This document shows, piece by piece, positions 57,882-64,000 of a stretch of DNA of 64,000 nt. The position numbers and the translations under genes are program-made. The notes under the pieces were generated by a model. That model ran no database searches, was not told the DNA's origin, and saw only the letters and a list, made by a program, of their open reading frames with translations. The DNA is from Paucibacter sp. Y2R2-4 (GTDB taxonomy: Bacteria; Pseudomonadota; Gammaproteobacteria; Burkholderiales; Burkholderiaceae_C). Positions within the stretch are counted from its first letter, which is position 1; each line of letters starts with the position of its first letter. The stretch lies in NCBI RefSeq assembly GCF_025717535.1, contig NZ_JAJIRO010000001.1, forward strand, positions 1,517,168 to 1,581,167, read 5' to 3'.

Positions 57882-58553
57882 CTCTTCGTTCGCGGAAATG
57901 TTGAATACATCTCGAGCCCTCCCAATCAACTTATCGAACAACTTTGCATGGTCATCGAACGACGGACCATCAACTGGCCTAATGCATTCAACCGCAGCCC
58001 GAAGTAGGAAGATTGTGAAAACGGCAGTGAGTCTGAAGTTCGCGTCGAAGGTCGTCGCTCCAAAGTTGGGGCGCTTGTTGATGGAGCCATCGCGGTTTCG
58101 CACATGCCCCACGGAGTGGTCTGAAAAGCTACCGTGCGAGGAGTTTTCATTCAGGAAGTCACGGAGAAACTTGAATTTGCCATTGATTCGCATCGCGCGT
58201 GCGCCTGCGGTTGGAAGTTTGTTCTCGAGGGCGCGCCCCGCCTCGTCAGGAAACTTCTCAAGATAGTTCAAGAGCTCTATGTGTTCGACCAAGAGCCGAA
58301 GCAGCACACCGCTCTCTTGACCGTACCCATCGGCTATCAATCCGAAGGAGCAAACCGCGAAGTTTTTACCCTTGACAAGAGCGACACCACAGGCAGTTGC
58401 AAACGGACCCGCGGGTGAATGGCGTTCAAACGCACCCAAGCAACCATCGATCTGTTCGAAGGTTTGTGAAACCACTCTGAGGCGCGACGGATGCTGCGTT
58501 GACAGATGGGACAGCGCCAGTTCACGATTCGGCGAGAGGAAACTCTGGTGCAT
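57876..58553 (-). CDS. Cassette A protein, unknown
   Basis: A 225-residue soluble-looking protein, rich in helices, whose TAA stop is inside the attC core GTTAGGC. It contains HIELLNYLEKFPDEAG and a Phe-rich segment (AVFTIFLLRAAVECIRP). No signal peptide and no family I can name. AT content is slightly higher than in the chromosome. The start is 14 nt inside the cassette boundary, which is typical. Confidence 0.75.
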   Translation of the reverse strand: MHQSFLSPNRELALSHLSTQHPSRLRVVSQTFEQIDGCLGAFERHSPAGPFATACGVALVKGKNFAVCSFGLIADGYGQESGVLLRLLVEHIELLNYLEKFPDEAGRALENKLPTAGARAMRINGKFKFLRDFLNENSSHGSFSDHSVGHVRNRDGSINKRPNFGATTFDANFRLTAVFTIFLLRAAVECIRPVDGPSFDDHAKLFDKLIGRARDVFNISANEEA

Positions 58554-58566
58554 AGAAGATTCAGAG

Positions 58567-58677
58567 GCCTAACGTCCGAGCTGAGCGGCCGGAGCCAGCT
58601 GGCCGCGCGGAGCTAAAAACACACCAGCAGCGCAGCTCTGCCAGTTGGCGGAGGTCCACTCGAGCGCAGGGTTAGGG
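58567..58677 (-). other. attC site 2
   Basis: 111 nt from GCCTAAC to GTTAGGG, same family as site 1. Confidence 0.85.
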
Positions 58678-58684
58678 CGATTTC

Positions 58685-59266
58685 TCATGGCTCAGTGTAA
58701 ATGTGCTTCTTTCGGCCAAGTTCATTGCAAGCCCCTAGGCTCACAGCGCGGCGGAGCGCCACCAGCGTTGGAACTCGAATCGGGTCCACTTTGACGTTCA
58801 GCTTGTTGTCTTTCTGGGAAGCCACGACTACATGCTGCTCCCAGCCCCCATTGGTTACCTTAGCTCTGTGCAACCAAACAGCAGCCTCTGATTGATCAGC
58901 TAAGCAACGCCCCCAAAAAAACCAGACTCGTTCGATCAGTTCCCGCGTCTCGTAATGATAAAAATCACCTGGAATCAAATGCCTTGGGTCTTGCTCTGAT
59001 CCCTTCATTTCGCCATTTGATGGCGAATGTATGTATATGTTCGTGCCGGCGTCACACTCAGTACAGCCTCGGCCAGTGAATATCAGAAAGGGCTCTTTGC
59101 CAGGGTTGGCCAAGTACCCAATGAGGATTGGACTGAAGACGCCTGTGGAGAACGAGAGACCTTTGCCGTACCGAACCGCGCCGTAGCCGAGGTCCGACGT
59201 GGCTTGAACTTGGCCTACACCAAAACTAAGCGAGGACAGCAGCATCAGCCGAATCACGGACTTCAC
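58685..59266 (-). CDS. Cassette B exported protein
   Basis: A 193-residue protein with a signal peptide (LMLLSSLSFGVGQVQA). The mature part has a Cys pair (GRGCTECDAG) and another two Cys (GRCLADQ, LGACNEL), fitting a disulfide-bonded periplasmic protein. Stop TGA lies 8 nt before the attC core. No family recognised. Confidence 0.75.
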   Translation of the reverse strand: MKSVIRLMLLSSLSFGVGQVQATSDLGYGAVRYGKGLSFSTGVFSPILIGYLANPGKEPFLIFTGRGCTECDAGTNIYIHSPSNGEMKGSEQDPRHLIPGDFYHYETRELIERVWFFWGRCLADQSEAAVWLHRAKVTNGGWEQHVVVASQKDNKLNVKVDPIRVPTLVALRRAVSLGACNELGRKKHIYTEP

Positions 59267-59274
59267 TTGAAGCG

Positions 59275-59385
59275 CCCTAACGTCCGAGCTGAGCGGCCGT
59301 AGTCAGCTGGCCGCGCGAAGCTGAAAATATACAGGCAGCGTAGCGCGGCCAGTTGGCGGAGGTCCACTCGAGCGAACGGTTAAGC
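59275..59385 (-). other. attC site 3
   Basis: 111 nt from CCCTAAC to GTTAAGC, very close to site 1 in the body. Confidence 0.85.
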
Positions 59386-59640
59386 ATCGCTGTTGCTGGA
59401 AGCCAAGGGCGTTCCGTCCTCAAATGGATCAAGGCATTCCTTTGCTCGGACAATCAAAGTCTCGATAGCGTGCAAAGGGATTGCTTCTACAAACTGTGCA
59501 AAGAGAACTGTGTGGTCCGCATCGCATCGAAAGACTTCTGCGACGACTTGATCCTCACAGTCAAGCAACTCCACGCCAAGACCGTCGCGAACGACGTCCG
59601 ACGCAACCTGCGTGCGCCATCCTTTCACGGACTTGGTCAT
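59380..59640 (-). CDS. Cassette C protein, small
   Basis: An 86-residue protein whose TAA stop is inside the attC core GTTAAGC and whose ATG is 5 nt inside the other boundary, so the gene fills the cassette. It is acidic (LLDCEDQVVAEVFRCDAD) without signal or membrane segment. No family recognised. Confidence 0.7.
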   Translation of the reverse strand: MTKSVKGWRTQVASDVVRDGLGVELLDCEDQVVAEVFRCDADHTVLFAQFVEAIPLHAIETLIVRAKECLDPFEDGTPLASSNSDA

Positions 59641-59644
59641 AAAT

Positions 59645-59755
59645 GCTTAACGTTCGAGCTGAGGGGCCGCAGCCAGCTGGCCGCGCGGAGCTGAAAATAT
59701 ACAGGCGGCATAGCGCCACCAGCTGGCGGAGGTCCACTCGAGCGACCAGTTAGGC
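59645..59755 (-). other. attC site 4
   Basis: 111 nt from GCTTAAC to GTTAGGC, same family. Confidence 0.85.
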
Positions 59756-59756
59756 G

Positions 59757-60233
59757 TCACTGCTTGCATGTCAGCGTGGGCTGCGGCCTGCCTAGGCCTG
59801 ATAGCCTGCAAACGAGGTTACCGTATTTGAACTCGATAGCGCGCGGGTCGAGCCAGCGAACTAGTTTGAACTCGGATTTTGTGGCTTCCGGAAGCGCAAT
59901 ACCGTGTTCGCTGAGTTGCTCTATTGGCAACTCCTTCGCCCCAACAAGGCGAGTGCAACAGCCCTCGTCGCCATAAGTCAGTGTCTCTAGGCGAAGGACT
60001 GGCCTGTCATAGGCGACGCTCGCTCGCAAAACTACCAGCCGATGAAAGCGGCCGCGAACCTCTTGGCTTACGGGGCCGTAGGCATCTCCTTCCGACACGG
60101 ACTCAATGAGCACATAGTCAGGGGCTTTCAGTGGAAGCTCTTTCAGCTTGAGGACACTCGTATCTTGGGCAAGCGCCCTTGCGATCACAAATAGCGATGC
60201 AGCAATACAGGCGAGTAGTCGGCCCAAGCCCAT
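59757..60233 (-). CDS. Cassette D exported protein
   Basis: A 158-residue protein with a signal peptide (LLACIAASLFVIARALAQ). The mature region has GDEGCCTRLVG and a C-terminal Cys pair (LVCRLSG, LTCKQ). It looks like a small periplasmic protein; no family recognised. TGA follows the attC core directly. Confidence 0.72.
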   Translation of the reverse strand: MGLGRLLACIAASLFVIARALAQDTSVLKLKELPLKAPDYVLIESVSEGDAYGPVSQEVRGRFHRLVVLRASVAYDRPVLRLETLTYGDEGCCTRLVGAKELPIEQLSEHGIALPEATKSEFKLVRWLDPRAIEFKYGNLVCRLSGLGRPQPTLTCKQ

Positions 60234-60241
60234 TTGGTGAT

Positions 60242-60352
60242 GCCTAACGTTTGAGCTGAGCGGCCGGAACCGGCTGGCCGCGCGAAGCGAAAATGTTCTG
60301 GCGAGCGTAGCGCGGCCAGCCGGTGTAGGTCCACTCGAGCGAATGGTTAGGC
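60242..60352 (-). other. attC site 5
   Basis: 111 nt from GCCTAAC to GTTAGGC. Between the cores it differs from site 8 at only one position that I can see. Confidence 0.87.
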
Positions 60353-60736
60353 CTCATTACTTTTAGCCTTTGCAGCGACTTGCTTGAGGACCGAAAAACT
60401 CATTCGCACATAGCCGAGTGCGAAGCAAATTGCAATTGCTGAGTACACCGTGTAGGTAACTAGGAGCGCAATTGGACCAAAAATTATTTCAAGATCGCCG
60501 CCCATAAACTGGACCAAGACCCACCAACCGAACAGAAGCACGACACTGAGGAAAACAGCCCAGCGCCCAGGGAGTTTTGTCTTAAGCGCTACCGCCATTG
60601 CGGCGCCCACAATGCATAGAAAGGCCAAGAAACCCAAAATGGAGCTTATCGCGCTTATTGTCGCGAGTTGATCCACCTCAGCGGGCGTAGGCGGCCTGAA
60701 GGCAAATACTTTGGACTGTGTTGAGCCACTTGTCAT
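60347..60736 (-). CDS. Cassette E small membrane protein
   Basis: A 129-residue protein with three to four helices (ILGFLAFLCIVGAAMAVAL, VFLSVVLLFGWWVLVQFMG, LVTYTVYSAIAICFALGYV). TAA is in the attC core. A near copy, differing at nine residues, is in cassette H. Both remain open with mostly conservative changes, so both are likely expressed proteins. Function unknown. Confidence 0.78.
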   Translation of the reverse strand: MTSGSTQSKVFAFRPPTPAEVDQLATISAISSILGFLAFLCIVGAAMAVALKTKLPGRWAVFLSVVLLFGWWVLVQFMGGDLEIIFGPIALLVTYTVYSAIAICFALGYVRMSFSVLKQVAAKAKSNEA

Positions 60737-60741
60737 GTGAG

Positions 60742-60798
60742 GCCTAACGTGAAAGTGAGCGGACGCCGAAGGCGGACCGCTCCAATGACAGGTTATGC
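60742..60798 (-). other. attC site 6 (short type)
   Basis: 57 nt from GCCTAAC to GTTATGC, with inner inverted boxes GAGCGG/CCGCTC and CGCC/GGCG. It is unrelated in sequence to the 111-nt family. Confidence 0.75.
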
Positions 60799-60799
60799 G

Positions 60800-61168
60800 T
60801 CACCGGTCGCATGTGAACTCAGTTCCGCAGTGGATGCAAATGAAGCGGCGGTGGCGATGCACATTCCACGCCACTCCTGCCCATCCATTTAATCTTGCCT
60901 GTGAAATCGAGTCAGGGTGAACCGGGGTGAATCCTTCAATCATTGGACGCTTTGCGCAAACCGGGCACTTGTGAATGAACGCGAGAAGTACATGCAGCGC
61001 TGAGAATCCAAGCGCGACATAAAGCGCCCACATGGCCCACTGAAGGGCTGCCGGTTTCAGCAATCCGACCAGCAGAACACCGCCGCCAGAAACCGCGAGC
61101 AGCGCCCAGGCCACCACGACGACTAAAGCGTCCCAGCGGATAAGTCTAGCGTGTGGGTAGTGACGCAT
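60800..61168 (-). CDS. Cassette F membrane protein with CxxC motifs
   Basis: A 122-residue protein: two helices (ALVVVVAWALLAVSGGGVLL, WALYVALGFSALHVLLAFI), then a tail with HKCPVCAKRP and CIHCGTEF, which together could bind zinc. ATG 61168 lies in the attC boundary; a longer frame crosses the attC site and is rejected. No family recognised. Confidence 0.7.
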   Translation of the reverse strand: MRHYPHARLIRWDALVVVVAWALLAVSGGGVLLVGLLKPAALQWAMWALYVALGFSALHVLLAFIHKCPVCAKRPMIEGFTPVHPDSISQARLNGWAGVAWNVHRHRRFICIHCGTEFTCDR

Positions 61169-61221
61169 AACGTTGAAGCTCAGCGGGCGGCGAAGCCGTC
61201 CGCTGCAGCGACCTGTTGTGC
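61165..61221 (-). other. attC site 7 (short type)
   Basis: 57 nt from GCATAAC to GTTGTGC, with inner boxes CAGCGG...CCGCTG. Same size class as site 6. Confidence 0.7.
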
Positions 61222-61504
61222 GGAGCCGTATTGAAAGCCCCACGGGTTGAATGCAAAAACTGTACATCGGAGCCACACCCATGTGGCGAACGCCCGAGGC
61301 GACAGGCTGGCCGCAAACTCAAAGACTCGTCGCGCACCATGGAAAGTGCACGCCCGACTTTGCCTGAACTGGCGAAATCTCTGCTGGCAAAGCCTGACAC
61401 CAATGGAGTGACGACCGAACTGGCAAACCGCTGCGGAAATTGCTCCGCGTGATCGGGCCAAATGCGCAACCGGCCACGGCTCTTTGAAGAAGGATTAGCC
61501 TGCT
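61222..61504. other. Cassette G without a clear gene
   Basis: 283 bp between attC sites 7 and 8. Frames on both strands either start inside an attC or cross one, have no ribosome-binding site and look like noise. It may be a gene-less or decayed cassette, or encode an RNA. Confidence 0.5.
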
Positions 61505-61615
61505 GCACAACGTTTGAGCTGAGCGGCCGGAACCGGCTGGCCGCGCGAAGCGGAAATGTTCTGGCGAGCGTAGCGCGGCCAGCCGGTGTAGGTCCACTCG
61601 AGCGAATGGTTAGGC
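61505..61615 (-). other. attC site 8
   Basis: 111 nt from GCACAAC to GTTAGGC. Its body is nearly identical to site 5. Confidence 0.87.
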
Positions 61616-61999
61616 CTCATTACTTGTAGCCTTTGCAGCGACTTGCCTGAGGACCGAAAAACTCATTCGCACGTAGCCGAGTGCGAAGCAAATTGCAATT
61701 GCTGAGTACACCGAGTAGGTAACTAGGAGCGCAATTGGACCAAAAATCATCTCAAGATCGCCGCCCATGAACTGGACCAAGGCCCACCAACCGAACAGAA
61801 GCACGACACTGAGGAAAACAGACCTGCGCCCAGGGAGTTTTGTCTTAAGCGCTACCGCCATTGCGGCGCCCACAATGCATAGAAATGCCAAGAAACCCAA
61901 AATGGAGCTTATCGCGCTGATTGTCGCGAGTTGATCCACCTCAGCAGGCGTAGGCGGCCTGAAGGCAAATACTCCGGACTGTGATGAGCCACTTGTCAT
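61610..61999 (-). CDS. Cassette H small membrane protein (copy of E)
   Basis: A 129-residue protein matching cassette E at 120 of 129 positions by eye. It keeps all helices. ATG 61999 matches the cassette E start; a longer frame into the attC is not needed. TAA is in the attC core. Confidence 0.78.
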   Translation of the reverse strand: MTSGSSQSGVFAFRPPTPAEVDQLATISAISSILGFLAFLCIVGAAMAVALKTKLPGRRSVFLSVVLLFGWWALVQFMGGDLEMIFGPIALLVTYSVYSAIAICFALGYVRMSFSVLRQVAAKATSNEA

Positions 62000-62004
62000 G
62001 TGAG

Positions 62005-62106
62005 GCCTAACGTTTGACATGAGGGGCAAACAGCGGCGGCACCGACCCCCGCGACGAGCACAAGCTTGAACCGCCGTTGTTTGTCCCCTCGATGGAATGG
62101 TTAGGG
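62005..62106 (-). other. attC site 9
   Basis: 102 nt from GCCTAAC to GTTAGGG. The body (GGGGCAAACAGCGGCGG ... CCGCCGTTGTTTGTCCCC) is a strong hairpin unlike the 111-nt family. Confidence 0.8.
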
Positions 62107-62469
62107 ATCGACATGGACAAGCAGCTCTTCATAGTGATTGAGTACCTTGACCACGGCATCCTCAGCGCTGTAGCCGTCGGGACCCACTGCATCGTGATAG
62201 ATGCGATACAAAGGTCCGTTTGGCCCGTCGTTCGTATTGATGTAGTAGTAATCCCCACTGCCCTCGGAGCACCAGGCAACTGGAACGTACCCGTCTTTAG
62301 CAACGCCGATGCCAGGCCAGAAGTCTGTTAGTTCGGTGGCAGATTGTGTCTCGTTGAGAAACCCCATATCTGCGCCCAGAGTAGACAAGTCAACGTCTTC
62401 GGAAAAGCTAGCGGATTTGCCCGCCAGGTGATTGGAATCGACGAACTGTAGCCAGTGAGTTGGTAGCAT
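62101..62469 (-). CDS. Cassette I SUKH/SMI1-like protein
   Basis: A 122-residue acidic protein. The central part (YVPVAWCSEGSGDYYYINT, then GPLYRIYHDAVGPDG) resembles the GDxYxINT...VxRxYHD pattern of SMI1/KNR4 (SUKH) proteins, many of which are immunity proteins against toxins. TAA is inside the attC core. No toxin gene is adjacent. Family assignment is by motif only. Confidence 0.6.
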   Translation of the reverse strand: MLPTHWLQFVDSNHLAGKSASFSEDVDLSTLGADMGFLNETQSATELTDFWPGIGVAKDGYVPVAWCSEGSGDYYYINTNDGPNGPLYRIYHDAVGPDGYSAEDAVVKVLNHYEELLVHVDP

Positions 62470-62480
62470 GTGCACTAGAG

Positions 62481-62591
62481 CCCTAACGTTGAAGCTGAGG
62501 GGCCGGAACCGGCTGGCCGCGCGAAGCGATGATGAACTGCTGAGCGTAGCGCGGCCAGCTGGTGGAGGTCCACTCGAGCGACTGGTTAGAC
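62481..62591 (-). other. attC site 10
   Basis: 111 nt from CCCTAAC to GTTAGAC, same family as site 1. Confidence 0.85.
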
Positions 62592-62592
62592 G

Positions 62593-63171
62593 TCACAGCT
62601 TGTCCTGCCTATCCGACAACCAATTTGGAAACTTCTTCTCGAGCTGTACGGGTGTTGTTGAGAAGACAAAGATGTCCATTCCTCCATCGTACGGGCAATA
62701 GACGTTTTGGGAGCCTGGCGCTGCGAATGCGACCAAGGACTCTTGCTCGTTGGCAACTTCTCTGACGAGACGGTCAAAGAAGTCTGGCTTCCACGTTGTC
62801 ACTAGTGCGCGTGTAACCAGAATGTCGTCGTCTTCCCTGGCTACCGCTCCCGTGTTGACTGGGAGCATCACAATGGATTGACGAAGTTGTCTTCCAGAAA
62901 TTGAGCGCTTCTCCTTGAGCTTTCGACGGGTTGTCGAATACCGAGACTGGAAAGCGTACAGCGGCTCGCCAGGTGCGAACAACTCTGCCGCCACCTGAGT
63001 GTGGCGCGACACAATTTCTTCTACTTCACTCTTCGAGTCGGGATAGCGTTTGGACTCAGGCAGTGAGTGAAAGCGAGTCCAGTTTGACGGCAGGTAGCGC
63101 CTGAGGGCATGTCCAACAGGGGCAATGCTTCCGAAAGTGGATTCCCACCAAGCCAGTGGATCGGGCTGCAT
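62593..63171 (-). CDS. Cassette J protein, unknown
   Basis: A 192-residue soluble protein, starting MQPDPLAWWES, with YLPSNWTRFHSLPESKRYP and NVYCPYDGGMDIFVFS. The last motif recalls DUF3885-type proteins, but I am not sure. ATG 63171 lies just inside the boundary. TGA is 2 nt after the attC core. Confidence 0.72.
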   Translation of the reverse strand: MQPDPLAWWESTFGSIAPVGHALRRYLPSNWTRFHSLPESKRYPDSKSEVEEIVSRHTQVAAELFAPGEPLYAFQSRYSTTRRKLKEKRSISGRQLRQSIVMLPVNTGAVAREDDDILVTRALVTTWKPDFFDRLVREVANEQESLVAFAAPGSQNVYCPYDGGMDIFVFSTTPVQLEKKFPNWLSDRQDKL

Positions 63172-63179
63172 TTCGTGAC

Positions 63180-63248
63180 GTCTAACGTTCAAAGTAACTG
63201 GCCTGCCGCATCTTCATGCGGCAGGTCCGGTTGACTGAAGGGTTGGGC
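63180..63248 (-). other. attC site 11
   Basis: 69 nt from GTCTAAC to GTTGGGC, with the stem CTGCCGCATCTTCATGCGGCAG in the middle; a third attC type. Confidence 0.75.
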
Positions 63249-63249
63249 G

Positions 63250-63759
63250 TCATGGCCGCACACCCTTGAGCGTGAAGGGAAGATGGTGAACCCAGCATTG
63301 CCCGTCTTGGTTTGAGACCATGACATGGCGTTTCAATGATGGAACACGCCACTCGGTGATCTCATTCGACGTTGATGTGGCGGCACCATATTCCTTTGTG
63401 AGCGTCGATACTGCCTCGGCGCAGGCTGCTCGCGGACGGAAGGCGATTGCGAGAACGTTTCGCGGGCTGCGCACAGCTACCGCCACCACGATAGTTGGCT
63501 CGGGAACACTTTGAGCGGCAACCTCCGAACAAGGCGCAATGAAACGCCCCTCGAAGCTCTCAGCGCGCACTGTGCGGTTCGGAGCCTCAAGGTTCTTGAA
63601 CATTTTGAAGCCGACGCTACTCACGTTCAGTGCGCCGCGCACATTTTCAAATCGATGCCCGAGAGCGACCCCGCAAATCGGTGCTTCGGACGCAAGCGCA
63701 GAAGGCGGAAGGCACAACAGTACCAAAGCAAGTGTTGCGGATCGGAAGGGGAACATCAT
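63250..63759 (-). CDS. Cassette K exported protein (first cassette)
   Basis: A 169-residue protein with a signal peptide (ATLALVLLCLPPSALA) and four Cys in the mature part (PICGVAL, APCSEV, AACAEAV, QCWVHH), which suggests two disulfides in the periplasm. It is the cassette nearest the presumed attI and so the best placed for expression. No family recognised. Confidence 0.75.
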   Translation of the reverse strand: MMFPFRSATLALVLLCLPPSALASEAPICGVALGHRFENVRGALNVSSVGFKMFKNLEAPNRTVRAESFEGRFIAPCSEVAAQSVPEPTIVVAVAVRSPRNVLAIAFRPRAACAEAVSTLTKEYGAATSTSNEITEWRVPSLKRHVMVSNQDGQCWVHHLPFTLKGVRP

Positions 63760-63762
63760 GAC

Positions 63763-63769
63763 GCCCAAC
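63763..63769 (-). other. Recombination core, possible attI junction
   Basis: On the minus strand GTTGGGC precedes the first cassette gene by 3 nt. No complete attC is found to its right: the matching second core is missing, and a hairpin follows instead. This is what an attI-cassette junction would look like. Confidence 0.45.
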
Positions 63770-63775
63770 GTGTTG

Positions 63776-63820
63776 TAGGGAGACAGCCGTGTCCGTTTAT
63801 CACGGCCTCCTGTCTCCCTA
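63776..63820. repeat. Hairpin right of the first cassette
   Basis: Perfect 11-bp outer arms (TAGGGAGACAG / CTGTCTCCCTA) and 5-bp inner arms (CCGTG / CACGG) with a 4-nt bulge. It may be a decayed attC or a terminator. Confidence 0.7.
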
Positions 63821-63873
63821 ATACGGCACCCCCAACCTGCCTGCAGGGCGCGCCAAGTCTGGGTTTGCGTTGC

Positions 63874-63902
63874 ATATATGTGTATTTATACAGCACTATC
63901 AA
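63874..63902 (-). promoter_or_regulatory. Candidate cassette promoter with LexA-like box
   Basis: On the minus strand TTGATA (63902-63897) and ATATAT (63879-63874) are 17 bp apart, pointing into the array. Between them lies ATGTGTATTTATACAG (63878-63893, plus strand), one mismatch from the LexA arms CTGT-N8-ACAG. 63903-64000 shows no gene. Confidence 0.4.
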
Positions 63903-64000
63903 ATCTGGCAAATGCGGCACCGGCAGTTTGCCAGTCCTAACTGGCTAAATCTTCGTGGTTTGCCCGACGGCTGACTGCGTGCTGCTGATTGGAGGCAAGC

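Larger units (their letters stand above)
57771..63769 (-). mobile_element. Chromosomal integron cassette array
   Basis: Eleven attC sites and an attI-like core junction bracket eleven cassettes. Ten carry a minus-strand gene; the stop codons TAA of several genes lie in the GTTAGGC core of the downstream attC, as in classical cassettes. Seven attC sites are exactly 111 nt with nearly the same sequence, the mark of a sedentary chromosomal integron. Orientation puts the attI end at the right. No integrase is in the window. Boundaries are the outermost cores. Confidence 0.9.

Noticed and set aside
61216..61452. Plus-strand frame in cassette G
   Set aside because: It starts inside attC site 7, opposes the array direction and has no ribosome-binding site.
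61146..61508. Minus-strand frame across attC site 7
   Set aside because: It runs through a recombination site and overlaps the better-supported cassette F start; arginine/serine-rich noise.
57771..63769. CRISPR array as explanation for the repeats
   Set aside because: Repeats are about 111 nt and separated by several hundred bases containing genes, with integron cores; no cas gene is present.

Overview
The window is high-GC DNA from a betaproteobacterium, most likely a Burkholderiales member of the Roseateles/Paucibacter/Pelomonas/Leptothrix neighbourhood. The reasons are the division and cell wall (dcw) gene order ending in ftsZ and lpxC, three PEP-CTERM exported proteins, REP-like palindromes built on GGGGTCAGG, and the general protein flavour. 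The genus is an inference.

Region by region. 1-3.9 kb: a REP-like repeat block, a divergent SDR oxidoreductase/TetR pair with two matching operators, a periplasmic solute-binding protein, and a decayed stretch with a frameshifted phosphate-binding-type gene. 3.9-8.4 kb: an M28 peptidase, two phospholipid-synthesis genes (plsC-like, cdsA-like), ruvC preceded by a duplicated piece of its own 5' end, and a DUF1992 gene. 8.4-18.3 kb: a PEP-CTERM protein beside a large secreted nuclease, an MdlA/MdlB heterodimeric ABC exporter, an unknown anchored protein and a second PEP-CTERM protein.

18.4-41.9 kb (minus strand) is a complete dcw cluster in the order mraZ-rsmH-ftsL-ftsI-ftsI-murE-murF-mraY-murD-ftsW-murG-murC-ddl-ftsQ-ftsA-ftsZ. 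It is followed by a membrane histidine kinase, lpxC and a 61-residue membrane protein. Its oddities are two complete tandem ftsI genes and a murD carrying a long Ala/Glu/Pro insertion. 41.9-48.6 kb: repeat-rich spacers, a persulfide dioxygenase-rhodanese fusion with a PmpAB-type transporter pair, lplT, an AT-richer PEP-CTERM gene and a glycosyltransferase. 48.8-57.5 kb: an Mpo1-like membrane protein, a class III aminotransferase divergent from a phosphatidylserine decarboxylase, a GNAT, a GNAT-C39 peptidase fusion coupled to an RLAN/ATP-grasp ligase, and a LysE exporter.

57.77-63.77 kb is a chromosomal integron cassette array: eleven recognisable attC sites, seven of them exactly 111 nt, and ten small minus-strand genes whose stop codons often lie in the attC core, plus one cassette without a clear gene. 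Two cassettes are near-identical copies whose similarity ends at the recombination cores. To the right of the first cassette are an attI-like junction, a hairpin, a candidate minus-strand promoter and a LexA-like box, so an integrase gene probably lies just beyond the right edge. No integrase is visible in the window, so a cluster of attC sites without integrase is the alternative. The cassette cargo is mostly unknown: exported proteins, small membrane proteins, and one SUKH-like protein.

A roughly 240-bp dispersed GC-rich repeat occurs in two clear inverted copies (42.3 and 52.3 kb) and two more diverged ones (42.1 and 47.1 kb). No rRNA, tRNA, CRISPR array or prophage was seen.
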